The notes beneath the pieces are model-generated. The model did not search any database. It worked only from the letters and a program-made list of their open reading frames with translations, and was not told the origin of the DNA. From positions 46,879 through 110,878 of the forward strand of contig NZ_JAAGWF010000027.1 of NCBI RefSeq assembly GCF_010686765.1: a stretch of DNA of 64,000 nucleotides, in the 5' to 3' direction. The position numbers and the translations under genes were made by a program. Source of the stretch: Geodermatophilus sabuli. GTDB taxonomy: Bacteria; Actinomycetota; Actinomycetes; Mycobacteriales; Geodermatophilaceae. This document shows, one piece after another, positions 18,435 to 26,818 of this stretch (positions within the stretch are counted from its first letter, which is position 1; each line of letters opens with the position of its first letter).

Positions 18435-19172
18435 GTGGCTGGCCGGCGGATCGGGGTGATGGGTGGGACGTTCGATCCCGTCCACCACGGGCACCTGGTC
18501 GCGGCGAGCGAGGTCGCCGTGCTCTTCGGATTGGACGAGGTCGTCTTCGTCCCGACCGGTGAACCGTGGCAGAAGAGCGAACGCGAGGTGAGCCCGGCCG
18601 AGGACCGCTACCTCATGACCGTGGTCGCCACCGCCTCCAACCCGCGCTTCTCGGTCAGCCGCGTCGACATCGACCGAGGCGGCCCCACCTACACGATCGA
18701 CACGCTGCTGGACCTGCGCCGGCAGCGGCCCGACGACGAGCTGTTCTTCATCACCGGCGCCGACGCGCTGTCCCAGATCCTGGGGTGGCGGCACAGCGAC
18801 CGCTGCTTCGAGCTGGCGCACTTCATCGGTGTCACCCGGCCCGGGTTCGACCTCGGCGACTCACACCTGCCCGAGGGCGTGGTGAGCCTGGTCGAGGTCC
18901 CGGCGCTGGCGATCAGTTCCAGTGACTGCCGCGACCGGGTGAGCCGGGGCATGCCGGTCTGGTACCTCGTCCCCGACGGCGTGGTGCAGTACATCGAGAA
19001 GCGCGGCCTCTACCGCGGCCGGGGCGTCCGGCCCACCCGCGAGGGCATCGCCCACCACCCACCGGCGCCGGCGGACCGTCCCGAGCACGACCGGGCACCG
19101 GCCTCCGCAGCGCCTCCCGACGGGCCGTCTCAGGACCCGCCGTCCCCCCATCTCCAGGAGGTACCCCGATGA
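18435..19172 (+). CDS. nadD: Nicotinate-nucleotide adenylyltransferase
   Basis: A 245-residue enzyme of NAD synthesis (NaMN + ATP to deamido-NAD). The nucleotidyl-transferase motif [16 protein letters not shown] (from residue 7) and the second motif [16 protein letters not shown] are intact. The GTG has TAGGCT (18423-18428) six bases upstream and no Shine-Dalgarno, which fits leaderless translation. The last 45 residues are a Pro/Ala-rich tail. The stop overlaps the rsfS ATG, as in mycobacteria. Confidence 0.93.
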   Translation: MAGRRIGVMGGTFDPVHHGHLVAASEVAVLFGLDEVVFVPTGEPWQKSEREVSPAEDRYLMTVVATASNPRFSVSRVDIDRGGPTYTIDTLLDLRRQRPDDELFFITGADALSQILGWRHSDRCFELAHFIGVTRPGFDLGDSHLPEGVVSLVEVPALAISSSDCRDRVSRGMPVWYLVPDGVVQYIEKRGLYRGRGVRPTREGIAHHPPAPADRPEHDRAPASAAPPDGPSQDPPSPHLQEVPR

Positions 19173-19738
19173 CCGCCTCGTCCGAGGCGCGGGAGACCGC
19201 ACTGCTCGCCGCCCAGGCAGCCGCTGACAAGCTGGCAACCAACGTGTCGATCGTCGACGTCAGCGACCGGCTGGCGATCACCGACGCCTTCGTGCTCGCG
19301 TCGGCCCCCAACGAGCGGCAGGTGCAGGCCATCGTCGACGAGGTCGAGGAGCGGCTGCGCCAGCACGGGGTGAAGCCGGTGCGCCGCGAGGGCGTCGCCG
19401 AGTCCCGCTGGGTGCTGCTCGACTTCGTCGACGTCGTGGTCCACGTGCAGCACGCCGAGGAGCGGGCCTACTACGCCCTCGAACGGCTGTGGAAGGACTG
19501 CCCGACGATCCCGTTCACCGACAGTTCTGCGCCGTCCGGCGGCGGGGCCGCCACCAGCGCCACGAACGGCGCCACGAACGGCGCCGCGGGGACGCTGTCC
19601 ACCGACGACATCGACCCCGCCAGCGCCGACCCGACGCCGTTGCCCCCGGCACCCGCCGGCGACTCCGGGACCGCCGGGTCCGAGCCCGGGACGCAGGCGG
19701 TCGAGGACCCGGCCGGTCCGGAGGCGACCGGCCGGTGA
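19169..19738 (+). CDS. rsfS: Ribosome silencing factor RsfS
   Basis: A 189-residue protein; the RsfS domain (residues 1-115: [38 protein letters not shown] ... [11 protein letters not shown]) binds L14 and blocks subunit joining in starvation. The remaining 70 residues are a low-complexity tail with ATNGATNG repeats, longer than in most homologues. It overlaps nadD by ATGA and the next gene by GTGA. Confidence 0.92.
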   Translation: MTASSEARETALLAAQAAADKLATNVSIVDVSDRLAITDAFVLASAPNERQVQAIVDEVEERLRQHGVKPVRREGVAESRWVLLDFVDVVVHVQHAEERAYYALERLWKDCPTIPFTDSSAPSGGGAATSATNGATNGAAGTLSTDDIDPASADPTPLPPAPAGDSGTAGSEPGTQAVEDPAGPEATGR

Positions 19739-20469
19739 CCGGTGCCGTTCCGCCGTTGCCCGTCCCGCGCCTGGTCATCTGGCGGCACGGGCGGACGGCG
19801 TGGAACGCCGCCGGCCGGTTCCAGGGGCAGCTGGACCCGCCCCTCGATGACGAGGGCCGCCGCCAGGCCGCACTGGCCGCGCCCCACCTGGCGGCTGCCG
19901 GGCTGCCCGACGAGGGCGCGGTCGTGGTCTCGAGCCCCCTCCAGCGCGCCACGGACACCGCCACGGCGCTCACCTCCCTCCTCGGGGTGCCGCTGCGGGT
20001 GGACGAGCGACTGCGCGAGTTCGGCATGGGCTCGTGGGAGGGGCTGACCCGGAAGGAGGTCGCCGAGCACCACCCCGAGCAGTACGCCGACTGGCTGGCC
20101 GGCCGACCGGTCCGGGGCCGGGGCGGGGAGGACCCGGCGGACGTGCCGGTCCGCGCCCTCGCCGCTCTGCGCGCCCTGCCCGAGGCGCCGGTGGCCGTCG
20201 TCGTCACGCACGGGGGGACCGCCGCCCGGCTGATGGAGGCCCTGCTGGGGCTGGGGCCAGAGCACCGTCGGCTGTTCGGCCCGCTGGGCAACTGCGCCTG
20301 GAGCGAGCTGGCCGTGCAGCGGGACCAGTGGCGGCTGCTCCGCCACAACCACACCGCGCCGACGATCCCGGCGCGGCCGGCCTCCTCGGCCCTGGTCGAG
20401 GGGGCCGGGCGCTCGGGGGCCAGGCCCGACGAGGACGCCCCCGCACAGGACGCCGACGCCGTCCTCTGA
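19735..20469 (+). CDS. gpgP: Histidine phosphatase, GpgP-like
   Basis: A 244-residue phosphoglycerate-mutase-fold phosphatase. The catalytic RHG is in LVIWRHGRTAWN (residue about 15), Glu lies in LREFGMGSWEGLT and the second His in VVVTHGGTAARL. The order nadD-rsfS-this gene matches Mycobacterium tuberculosis, where the gene is the glucosyl-3-phosphoglycerate phosphatase GpgP. That makes a role in methylglucose lipopolysaccharide synthesis likely, not certain. The C-terminal 30 residues are disordered. Confidence 0.8.
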   Translation: MTGAVPPLPVPRLVIWRHGRTAWNAAGRFQGQLDPPLDDEGRRQAALAAPHLAAAGLPDEGAVVVSSPLQRATDTATALTSLLGVPLRVDERLREFGMGSWEGLTRKEVAEHHPEQYADWLAGRPVRGRGGEDPADVPVRALAALRALPEAPVAVVVTHGGTAARLMEALLGLGPEHRRLFGPLGNCAWSELAVQRDQWRLLRHNHTAPTIPARPASSALVEGAGRSGARPDEDAPAQDADAVL

Positions 20470-20537
20470 CCCGCCGGTCCGCCGCTGCCGCGGGGGACCG
20501 GGCCCGGGCGCGCCGCCGCTCGGGCTAGCCTCGCCGG

Positions 20538-21455
20538 ATGCCCGTCGCCGTGGTCACCGACTCCACGGCCTACCTGCCCCCCGACGTCGTCGCGCAGTAC
20601 GCCGTCGACGTCGTCCCGTTGTACGTGGTCATGGCCGGTCACTCCGGACGGGAGGGGCAGGAGATCGGGCCGGCGGACGTGGCCCGCGCGCTGGCCGTCC
20701 GCGGCCAGAAGGTCTCCACGTCCCGGCCGACCCCCGGGGACTTCGTCAGTGCCTACCGGCGCCGGCTGGCCGGCGGTGCGGACCGGATCGTGTCGGTGCA
20801 CCTGTCGGCCGAGCTCTCGGGCACCGTGGACGCCGCCCGGCTGGCCGCCGCGCAGGTCGGCGAGCACATCGTGACCGTCGTCGACTCCCGGTCGGCGGCG
20901 ATGGGGTGCGGGTTCGCCGTGCTCGCCGCCGCCCGTGCCGCCGCGGCCGGTGCCGACGCCGGCGCCGTCGCCACCGCCGCGCGCGACACCGCGGCGGCCA
21001 CCCGCACCCTCTTCGTCGTCGACACCCTGGAGCACCTGCGCCGCGGCGGACGGATCGGCTCGGCCGCCTCCATGATCGGTACCGCGCTGGCGGTCAAGCC
21101 GGTGCTGCACATGTCCGAGGGCCGGGTGGTGCCGCTGGAGAAGGTGCGCACCTCCACCCGCGCGCTCGCCCGCCTCGTGCAGCGGGCGGTGGAGGCGGCC
21201 GATGGCGCGCCGGTGGCCGTCGCCGTCCACCACCTCGCGGCCCCCGAGCGGGCCGAGCGGCTGGCCGCCGACCTGGCGGACCGGCTGCCCGGGCTGGCCG
21301 AGCTGTTCGTCAGCGAACTGGGTGCCGCGATCGGGGCGCACGTGGGCCCGGGAGCGGTGGGCCTCGTCGTCGCGCCGATGTCCCTCCTGGGGTCGCCCCC
21401 GCTCGCGTCCGAGGGCCCGGCGGAGGAACCGGCCGAGGGTGCGGAGGACGCCTGA
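20538..21455 (+). CDS. DegV-family fatty acid-binding protein
   Basis: A 305-residue DegV protein: VAVVTDSTAYLPPDVV at the N-terminus, STSRPTPGDFVSAYRR, VHLSAELSGTVDAARLAA and VDSRSAAMGCGF form the fatty-acid pocket. DegV (FakB) proteins present fatty acids to the kinase FakA; no fakA is in the window. TAGCCT (20526-20531) lies six bases before ATG 20538, again without a Shine-Dalgarno. Confidence 0.88.
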   Translation: MPVAVVTDSTAYLPPDVVAQYAVDVVPLYVVMAGHSGREGQEIGPADVARALAVRGQKVSTSRPTPGDFVSAYRRRLAGGADRIVSVHLSAELSGTVDAARLAAAQVGEHIVTVVDSRSAAMGCGFAVLAAARAAAAGADAGAVATAARDTAAATRTLFVVDTLEHLRRGGRIGSAASMIGTALAVKPVLHMSEGRVVPLEKVRTSTRALARLVQRAVEAADGAPVAVAVHHLAAPERAERLAADLADRLPGLAELFVSELGAAIGAHVGPGAVGLVVAPMSLLGSPPLASEGPAEEPAEGAEDA

Positions 21456-21596
21456 GCGAGGCGGTCGGGTGGTCACGGGGCACAGCGTCGACCCGGCGGC
21501 CGACCGCGCGGCCGCCGCCGTCCACAGGCCGTGCGCCCGTCCACAACCTCCCCGGGCCGGCTCCGGTCCGGCCGGCGCCGCCCTAGCGTCCGGCCG

Positions 21597-22433
21597 GTGC
21601 GCCTCCTCTCCCGCGCCGGTGACGACGCCGACCTGATCCGTGCCCGCCTGCGCGCGCTGCTGCAGGAGGGCGGTCCGCCGGCGGGCTGGGTCCCTGACGA
21701 CGGAGCACCGGACCGGCCGGGCGGTGAGGTGGAGCCGGACGAGGCCGAGGACCCTGACGGCGGCCTGCCCGGAGGCATCGGGCGGCACCGCGCTCCCGGC
21801 GCCGCCGTGCGGCTGGACCCGGGCCGGCGGGGGGCATGGGCGCTGTGGGCCGCCGGGCTGATCGCCGCCGTCCTCGTCGCGGTGCTGACCTGGGTCGACC
21901 GACCGCAGGTGCAGCCGGCGCCGGACGCGCCGGCCCGCCAGTCGACCCCGGCACCGCCCGGGACGGCGCCCGCCACCCCGTCGGTGGGCGCGGTGCCGGG
22001 CACCTCCACCCCGGTGGTCGTGTCCGTGGTGGGCCTCGTCGCCCGCCCCGGCCTGGTGACCCTCCCCGGGGGCTCGCGGGTGGCCGACGCCGTCGCGTCG
22101 GCCGGCGGGCTGTTGCCCGAGGCCGACCCGGCCTCGGTCAACCTCGCCGCGGTGGTGACCGACGGCCAGCAGATCGCGGTGGGCGTCCCCGGAGCCGCCC
22201 CGGTCGCCGGCTCGACGCCCGCGACCGGCGCCGCCGCCACCGGTCCGGTCGACCTCAACGCCGCGACCGCCGCCGACCTCGACGCGCTCCCCGGCATCGG
22301 GCCGGTGCTGGCGCAGCGGATCGTCGACCACCGGGCCCAGCACGGTCGCTTCACCACCGTGGAGCAGCTCGACGACGTCGCGGGGATCGGCCCGGCGATC
22401 TACGCCGACCTCGCCGAGCTGGTGGCCGTGTGA
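21597..22433 (+). CDS. comEA: ComEA competence protein
   Basis: A 278-residue membrane-anchored DNA-binding protein for transformation. One transmembrane segment (ALWAAGLIAAVLVAVLTWV, about residues 82-100) follows a cytoplasmic N-terminus. Then come an SLBB domain (VVGLVARPGLVTLPGGSRVADAV) and a C-terminal pair of helix-hairpin-helices (VDLNAATAADLDALPGIGPVLAQRIVDHR; LDDVAGIGPAIYADL). GTG 21597 has TAGCGT seven bases upstream. The stop overlaps comEC. Confidence 0.92.
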   Translation: MRLLSRAGDDADLIRARLRALLQEGGPPAGWVPDDGAPDRPGGEVEPDEAEDPDGGLPGGIGRHRAPGAAVRLDPGRRGAWALWAAGLIAAVLVAVLTWVDRPQVQPAPDAPARQSTPAPPGTAPATPSVGAVPGTSTPVVVSVVGLVARPGLVTLPGGSRVADAVASAGGLLPEADPASVNLAAVVTDGQQIAVGVPGAAPVAGSTPATGAAATGPVDLNAATAADLDALPGIGPVLAQRIVDHRAQHGRFTTVEQLDDVAGIGPAIYADLAELVAV

Positions 22434-25400
22434 GCGTCGCCGACCGGCGCTGGGCCTGGGTCGACCTGCGGCTGGGGCCGGCCGCGGCGACCGTGTGGGT
22501 CGCCACCCTCCTGTCGCCGTTGCTGCCGCCCGTGGTCCTGGGCGGTTCGGCCCTCCTGGCCGGTGCCGGGGCGGCGCTGGGAGTCCGGCGGCGACGGTCC
22601 ACCGCGGCCGTCGTCCTGCTCGGTGTCCTGGCCGCGATCGCGGTCACCGGCGCCACCTCCGCGGTGCGGGCCGCCGCCCGGGAGACGTCCCCCCTGACCC
22701 CGGTCGCGGAGGCCCGGGGGACGGTGGTGGTCGACCTGGAGCTCGCCGGGGATCCGCGGCGGGTCCGCGGCGCCGGCCCGCCGCGGATCGTCGTCGATGC
22801 CGCGGTGACCGTCCTGCACGGCGCGGGCAGCCGGACCGTGATGGACGCCGATGTCGTGATCTTCGCTCCGGCGGAGGAGTGGCTCGGCCTGCTGCCGGGG
22901 CAGGCGGCGCGGGTCCGTGCGGCGGTCTCGCCGGCCGATCCGGCGGACGGACTGGTCGCCCGGCTCTCGGCCCGCGCGCCGCCGGTCCTGCTGGGCGAGC
23001 CCCCGTGGGTGCAGCGGGCCGCCGGGAGTCTCCGCGACGGCCTGGCCTCCTCGGCTCTCCGGGTGCTGGGCCCGGAGGCCGGTGGCCTGCTCCCGGGCCT
23101 CGTCGTGGGTGACGTCCGGGCGATGGACCCGGTGCTCACCGAGGACTTCCGGCGGGCCGGGTTGGCCCACCTCACCGCGGTGTCGGGGGCCAACGTGGCC
23201 ATCGTGCTGACCGGGGTGCTCGCGCCCCTGCGGCGTCGGGCGGTCGACCGGCGGGTGCAGGCACTGGTGGCGGTCGTCGCGCTGGTGGGCTTCGTGGTGC
23301 TGGCCCGGCCGAGCGCCAGTGTGGTGCGGGCGGCGGCCATGGGCGCGGTGTCACTGCTGGCGCTGGCGACCGGGCGGTCGAGGGTGGCGCTGCCGGCACT
23401 GGGCGCCGCGGTCATCGTGTTGCTGCTGGTCGACCCGGGCCTGGCCCGGGACGCGGGGTTCGCCCTGTCCGTCGCCGCGACCGCCGCCATCGTGCTGCTG
23501 GCGCCCGGATGGTCGCGGCGGCTGCGCGGTCGCGGCTGCCCGCCGCTGGTGGCCGACGCGCTGGCGGTCACGGCGGCCGCGGGCCTGGGCACCGCACCGC
23601 TGATCGCCGCGCTCTCCGGGCTGGTGAGCCCGGTGTCGCTGCCGGCCAACCTGCTCGCCGCCCCCGCCGTCCCCCCGGCCACGGTGCTCGGCCTGCTGGC
23701 CGCCGTGGCGACCGTCACGGTGCCGGCGCTGGGTGACGCGCTGGTGTGGCTGGGCGGGTGGCCGGTGCGCTGGCTGGTCCTCGTCGCGCAGCACGCGGCC
23801 GCCGTGCCCGACGGCGCGACCGGCTGGCCGGGCGGAACCCGGGGCGCGGTCCTGCTGACCGTGCTCCTGCTCGGGTCCGGCTGGCTGCTCTGGCGCTTCC
23901 CCCGGCTCCGAGCCCTGGGCCTCGCGGTGCTCGTGGGCGTCGTGGTGGTGGGGTGGCCGATCCGGCAGGTCACCCGCGGCTGGCCGCCCGACCGGACGGT
24001 GCTGGTGGCCTGTGACGTCGGGCAGGGCGACGCCCTCGTGCTGCCCACCGCCCCGGGGGAGGGCGTCCTGGTGGACGCCGGGCCGGACGTCGCCGCCGTC
24101 GACCGGTGTCTGGACCGACTCGGCATCGAGGTCCTCCCGTTGGTCCTCCTCAGCCACCTGGACGCCGACCACGTCGGCGGCCTGGCGGGAGCGCTCGCCG
24201 GCCGGGACGTCGGGGTGGTGGCCACCGGGACCCTCTCGCCGGCCGACGACCGCGCGGGCCGGCTGGAGCACCTGGTCCGCCGGTCGGGCGCGGAGCAGGT
24301 CGTCCTCGTCCCCGGGGACCGCCGGACGGTGGGGGAGACCGCCGTCGAGGTGCTGGCACCACCACCGGAGATCGCCACGGCGGCCGCCGAACCGAACGAC
24401 CTCTCGCTCGTCGTGCGGATCGCCCGGCACGGGCTGCGGGTGCTGCTCACCGGCGACCTGGGCGGCGAGGCACAGGCCCGCATCGTGGCGCGGGGTGTGG
24501 ACCTGGGAGCCGACGTGCTCAAGGTGCCCCACCACGGCAGTGCCGACGCCGACCGCGGCTTCCTCGCGGCCACCGGGGCTCGGGTGGCTCTGGTGTCCGT
24601 CGGCGCGGACAACACCTACGGCCACCCCACGGGCCGGGTGCTGTCCTGGCTCGCCCAGCTCGGCGCACGCGTGCACCGCACCGATCGCGAGGGCGATCTG
24701 GCCGTGGCCGGAGACGCCGGCGACTGGGGGGTGGCCGCCCTCGGTCCCCGGGCTGAGGGCTCCGCGGCCGAACGGCAGCGCACGGACGGCGGTGACGGCC
24801 GACCGGACGGCCGCCCGCCCGCGGAGGCCGCCGCCGGCCGCGCGCGACGCCGGGACGGTCGTCCCCGCGTGACACCATGCCGGTGTGGCAGCGGCACCCC
24901 CGGCACCGACCTCACGCCTGCGCGCCGTGGTCGGCGAGGAGGAGCTGCTGCGCTCCCGCGCCGTCACCGCCGTGCGCGCCGCCGTGCTCGAGCGCCACCC
25001 GGACGCCGAGCTGCACGAGCTGGCCGCCCTCGGTCTGCCCGTGGGACAGCTCGCCGACGTCCTGGCGCCCTCGCTGTTCGGTGGGCACCGCCTGGTGGTG
25101 GTCACCGGGGTGCACGAGGCGGCCGGCGCGCTGTCCGACGCGCTCACCAGTTACGCCAAGGACCCCGATCCCGATCTCACGCTGGTGGTGGTGCACTCGG
25201 GCGGGAAACGGAACGAGGCGCTGATCAAGGCCTTCACCGCCGCGGGCGCCGCCGTCGACGACTGCCCCAAGGTCAGCTCGGTCGGCGACCGGATCGCCTT
25301 CGTCCGCAACGAGGTGCGCACGGCCGGCGGGCGGATCACCGCGGACGCCGCCTCGGCCCTGGTCGAGGCGATCGGTGCCGACCTCCGGCAGCTGTCGTCG

Positions 25401-25522
25401 GCCGCGAGCCAACTGGTGTCGGACTTCGGTGGCACCGTCGACGGCGACGCGGTGGCCCGCTTCCACCGCGGCCAGGCGGAGGTCACCGGCTTCACCGTGG
25501 CCGAACGGGTGCTGGTCGGTGA
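22430..25522 (+). CDS. comEC: ComEC DNA-uptake channel
   Basis: The GTG start overlaps the comEA stop. The frame holds 1030 codons, but ComEC similarity covers about 813. First a multi-spanning competence domain (VLGPEAGGLLPGLVVGDVRAMD; LTAVSGANVAIVLTGVLAPLR), then a metallo-beta-lactamase domain (CDVGQGDALVL; LLSHLDADHVGG with the metal motif; VPHHGSADADRGF). It forms the channel that imports single-stranded DNA. Coding-like codon use ends near 24868; a TGA one frame off (24870-24872) lies just before holA, and the real frame runs 640 bases into holA. A frameshift or lost stop is likely, so the true end is probably near 24872. Confidence 0.85.
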   Translation: MSVADRRWAWVDLRLGPAAATVWVATLLSPLLPPVVLGGSALLAGAGAALGVRRRRSTAAVVLLGVLAAIAVTGATSAVRAAARETSPLTPVAEARGTVVVDLELAGDPRRVRGAGPPRIVVDAAVTVLHGAGSRTVMDADVVIFAPAEEWLGLLPGQAARVRAAVSPADPADGLVARLSARAPPVLLGEPPWVQRAAGSLRDGLASSALRVLGPEAGGLLPGLVVGDVRAMDPVLTEDFRRAGLAHLTAVSGANVAIVLTGVLAPLRRRAVDRRVQALVAVVALVGFVVLARPSASVVRAAAMGAVSLLALATGRSRVALPALGAAVIVLLLVDPGLARDAGFALSVAATAAIVLLAPGWSRRLRGRGCPPLVADALAVTAAAGLGTAPLIAALSGLVSPVSLPANLLAAPAVPPATVLGLLAAVATVTVPALGDALVWLGGWPVRWLVLVAQHAAAVPDGATGWPGGTRGAVLLTVLLLGSGWLLWRFPRLRALGLAVLVGVVVVGWPIRQVTRGWPPDRTVLVACDVGQGDALVLPTAPGEGVLVDAGPDVAAVDRCLDRLGIEVLPLVLLSHLDADHVGGLAGALAGRDVGVVATGTLSPADDRAGRLEHLVRRSGAEQVVLVPGDRRTVGETAVEVLAPPPEIATAAAEPNDLSLVVRIARHGLRVLLTGDLGGEAQARIVARGVDLGADVLKVPHHGSADADRGFLAATGARVALVSVGADNTYGHPTGRVLSWLAQLGARVHRTDREGDLAVAGDAGDWGVAALGPRAEGSAAERQRTDGGDGRPDGRPPAEAAAGRARRRDGRPRVTPCRCGSGTPGTDLTPARRGRRGGAAALPRRHRRARRRARAPPGRRAARAGRPRSARGTARRRPGALAVRWAPPGGGHRGARGGRRAVRRAHQLRQGPRSRSHAGGGALGRETERGADQGLHRRGRRRRRLPQGQLGRRPDRLRPQRGAHGRRADHRGRRLGPGRGDRCRPPAAVVGREPTGVGLRWHRRRRRGGPLPPRPGGGHRLHRGRTGAGR

Positions 25523-25874
25523 CCGGCAGGGATCGCTGGAGATGCTGCGCTGGGCACTGCAGCGCGGGGTCGCCCACGTGCTCATCGCCGACGCCATCGC
25601 CGACGGGGTGCGCACCGCCGCGCGCGTCACGTCGGTGCGCAGCACCAACCCCGGCGAGCTCGCCCGGACCCTCAAGCTGCCGCCGTGGAAGGTGAAGAAG
25701 GCCCAGGCGCAGGCGCGCGGCTGGAGCATCGAGGGGCTCCAGCAGGCGATCGGGGTGGCGGCCGAGCTCAACGCCGACGTCAAGGGCGCGGCGGCCAGCG
25801 CCGACTACGCCCTGGAGCGGGCGGTGCGCCGGATCGTGGCGATCAGGGCCGCGTCCGCCCGTGGCCGGGCCTGA
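24885..25874 (+). CDS. holA: DNA polymerase III subunit delta
   Basis: A 329-residue clamp-loader subunit. TSRLRAVVGEEELLRSRAVTAVRAAVLERHPDAELHELAA is the usual N-terminus (domain I), and RGWSIEGLQQAIGVAAELNADVKG with ALERAVRRIVAIR the C-terminal collar domain. GTG 24885 follows the position of the expected comEC stop by 12 bases. Gene order comEA-comEC-holA-rpsT is conserved in actinobacteria. Confidence 0.9.
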   Translation: MAAAPPAPTSRLRAVVGEEELLRSRAVTAVRAAVLERHPDAELHELAALGLPVGQLADVLAPSLFGGHRLVVVTGVHEAAGALSDALTSYAKDPDPDLTLVVVHSGGKRNEALIKAFTAAGAAVDDCPKVSSVGDRIAFVRNEVRTAGGRITADAASALVEAIGADLRQLSSAASQLVSDFGGTVDGDAVARFHRGQAEVTGFTVAERVLVGDRQGSLEMLRWALQRGVAHVLIADAIADGVRTAARVTSVRSTNPGELARTLKLPPWKVKKAQAQARGWSIEGLQQAIGVAAELNADVKGAAASADYALERAVRRIVAIRAASARGRA

Positions 25875-25902
25875 CGCCGAGGCGCCGGGACCGAGGCCAC
25901 CC

Positions 25903-25975
25903 GACCCGGGAACGCGACGAGGGCGCCTGACCCCGGGAGCGCGACGAGGGCATCCGACCCCGGGAACGCGACGAG
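25903..25975. repeat. Tandem repeat of about 27 bp before the holA/rpsT terminator
   Basis: Three imperfect copies (25903-25928, 25929-25955, 25956-25975) of GACCCCGGGAACGCGACGAGGGC... sit downstream of holA. The third copy's CGCGACGAG forms the 5' arm of the terminator stem, so the repeat probably arose by duplication of terminator DNA. Confidence 0.6.
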
Positions 25976-26007
25976 CCCCCGTCCCGGAGGGGAGGGGGCT
26001 CGTCGCG
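25967..26007. terminator. Bidirectional terminator between holA and rpsT
   Basis: CGCGACGAGCCCCC (25967-25980) pairs perfectly over 14 bases with GGGGGCTCGTCGCG (25994-26007). It lies between two convergent genes and is symmetrical, so it can serve both. Confidence 0.75.
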
Positions 26008-26032
26008 GACCGCGCGCTGGCGGTTCGCCGGC

Positions 26033-26293
26033 TCAGAGGCCGGCGACCTGCTTGGCCAGACCGGACTTGCGGTTGGCCGCCTGGTTCTTGTGGATGACGC
26101 CCTTGCTGGCGGCCTTGTCCAGCGCCTTGCTGGCCGTGACCAGAGCGGTGGCCGCAGCCTCGGCGTCCCCGGCGTCGGCAGCCGTGCGGACGCGCCGGAC
26201 GGCCGTCTTCAGGGCGGACTTGACGGCCACGTTGCGCTGGCGCGCCTTCTCGTTGGTCCGGTTCCGCTTGATCTGGGACTTGATGTTCGCCAC
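26033..26293 (-). CDS. rpsT: 30S ribosomal protein S20
   Basis: An 86-residue 16S rRNA-binding protein: start GTG (26293) gives (M)[29 protein letters not shown], the standard S20 N-terminus; [28 protein letters not shown] closes it. The frame is open upstream to 26374 but that part is leader. It is convergent with holA, as in related genomes. Confidence 0.95.
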   Translation of the reverse strand: MANIKSQIKRNRTNEKARQRNVAVKSALKTAVRRVRTAADAGDAEAAATALVTASKALDKAASKGVIHKNQAANRKSGLAKQVAGL

Positions 26294-26373
26294 GCGTGAG
26301 CCTCGGGTGTCTCTCAGGAGGGAGTACTTCTGACAGTGCGTCCGGACGGCGTGCGTCAGCGGACCGGCTTGCA

Positions 26374-26402
26374 AAGATACCAGCGTGCCCGCACGGCCCC
26401 AA
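26374..26402 (-). promoter_or_regulatory. Candidate rpsT promoter
   Basis: On the minus strand TTGGGG (26402-26397) and TATCTT (26379-26374) are exactly 17 bases apart. This would give a leader of about 75 bases before the rpsT GTG. Confidence 0.5.
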
Positions 26403-26440
26403 GCCGGAGCGACAGGGTGCGATCAAGAGCACGACACGCC

Positions 26441-26488
26441 GCGCACATCTTGGGTTGGTCGTGCTGTTGCACCACACCATATGGTGGT
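26441..26488 (+). promoter_or_regulatory. Possible paired NrdR boxes and nrdAB promoter
   Basis: A 12-base perfect palindrome CACCATATGGTG (26475-26486) and an imperfect one around GCACATCTTGGG (centre about 26448) have centres 32 bases apart, about three helical turns. NrdR boxes occur as such tandem pairs upstream of ribonucleotide reductase genes. TATGGT (26480-26485) could be the -10 box. The match is only partial. Confidence 0.35.
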
Positions 26489-26489
26489 C

Positions 26490-26712
26490 TCGCAGCTGGT
26501 CCGGGCCGCTCGACGAGAGCGACCCGGGGCAAGAGGGAACCCGGTGGGAATCCGGGACTGTCCCGCAGCGGTGAGTGGGAACGACCGCCGTCAGGAGCAC
26601 TGGGTGCGCGAGCACCTGGGAAGCGACGGCCAGTAGGAGTCGACCGGTCGGTCGGCGCGCCCGCGAGTCCGAAGACCTGCCAGCCGCACCGCGCACTCCC
26701 GTGCGCGGTCGT
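26490..26712 (+). ncRNA. Cobalamin (B12) riboswitch
   Basis: The conserved core AGAGGGAACCCGGTGGGAATCCGGGACTGTCCCGCAGCGGTGA runs from 26532 to 26574, and the closing B12 box GAGTCCGAAGACCTGCC is at 26665-26681. Right after it ACCGCGCAC (26688-26696) and GTGCGCGGT (26701-26709) form a nine-pair hairpin. Further on, CTCCTCG (26774-26780) is complementary to CGAGGAG (26805-26811), the ribosome site of nrdA, so translation control is possible. The limits are approximate. Confidence 0.9.
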
Positions 26713-26818
26713 CCGGGGCCTCGGGGATCGGGTCCGTCGGACAGCGCCGGGCCGCGACCCGCGCTGACGGCTCCTCCTCGTCCGGACGTCTCGAGTCTGG
26801 CTTCCGAGGAGCGAGCAG

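Noticed and set aside
26294..26374. Upstream extension of rpsT to 113 residues.
   Set aside because: The S20 N-terminus is exactly [10 protein letters not shown] after GTG 26293, and the extension would cross the candidate promoter's transcript start.
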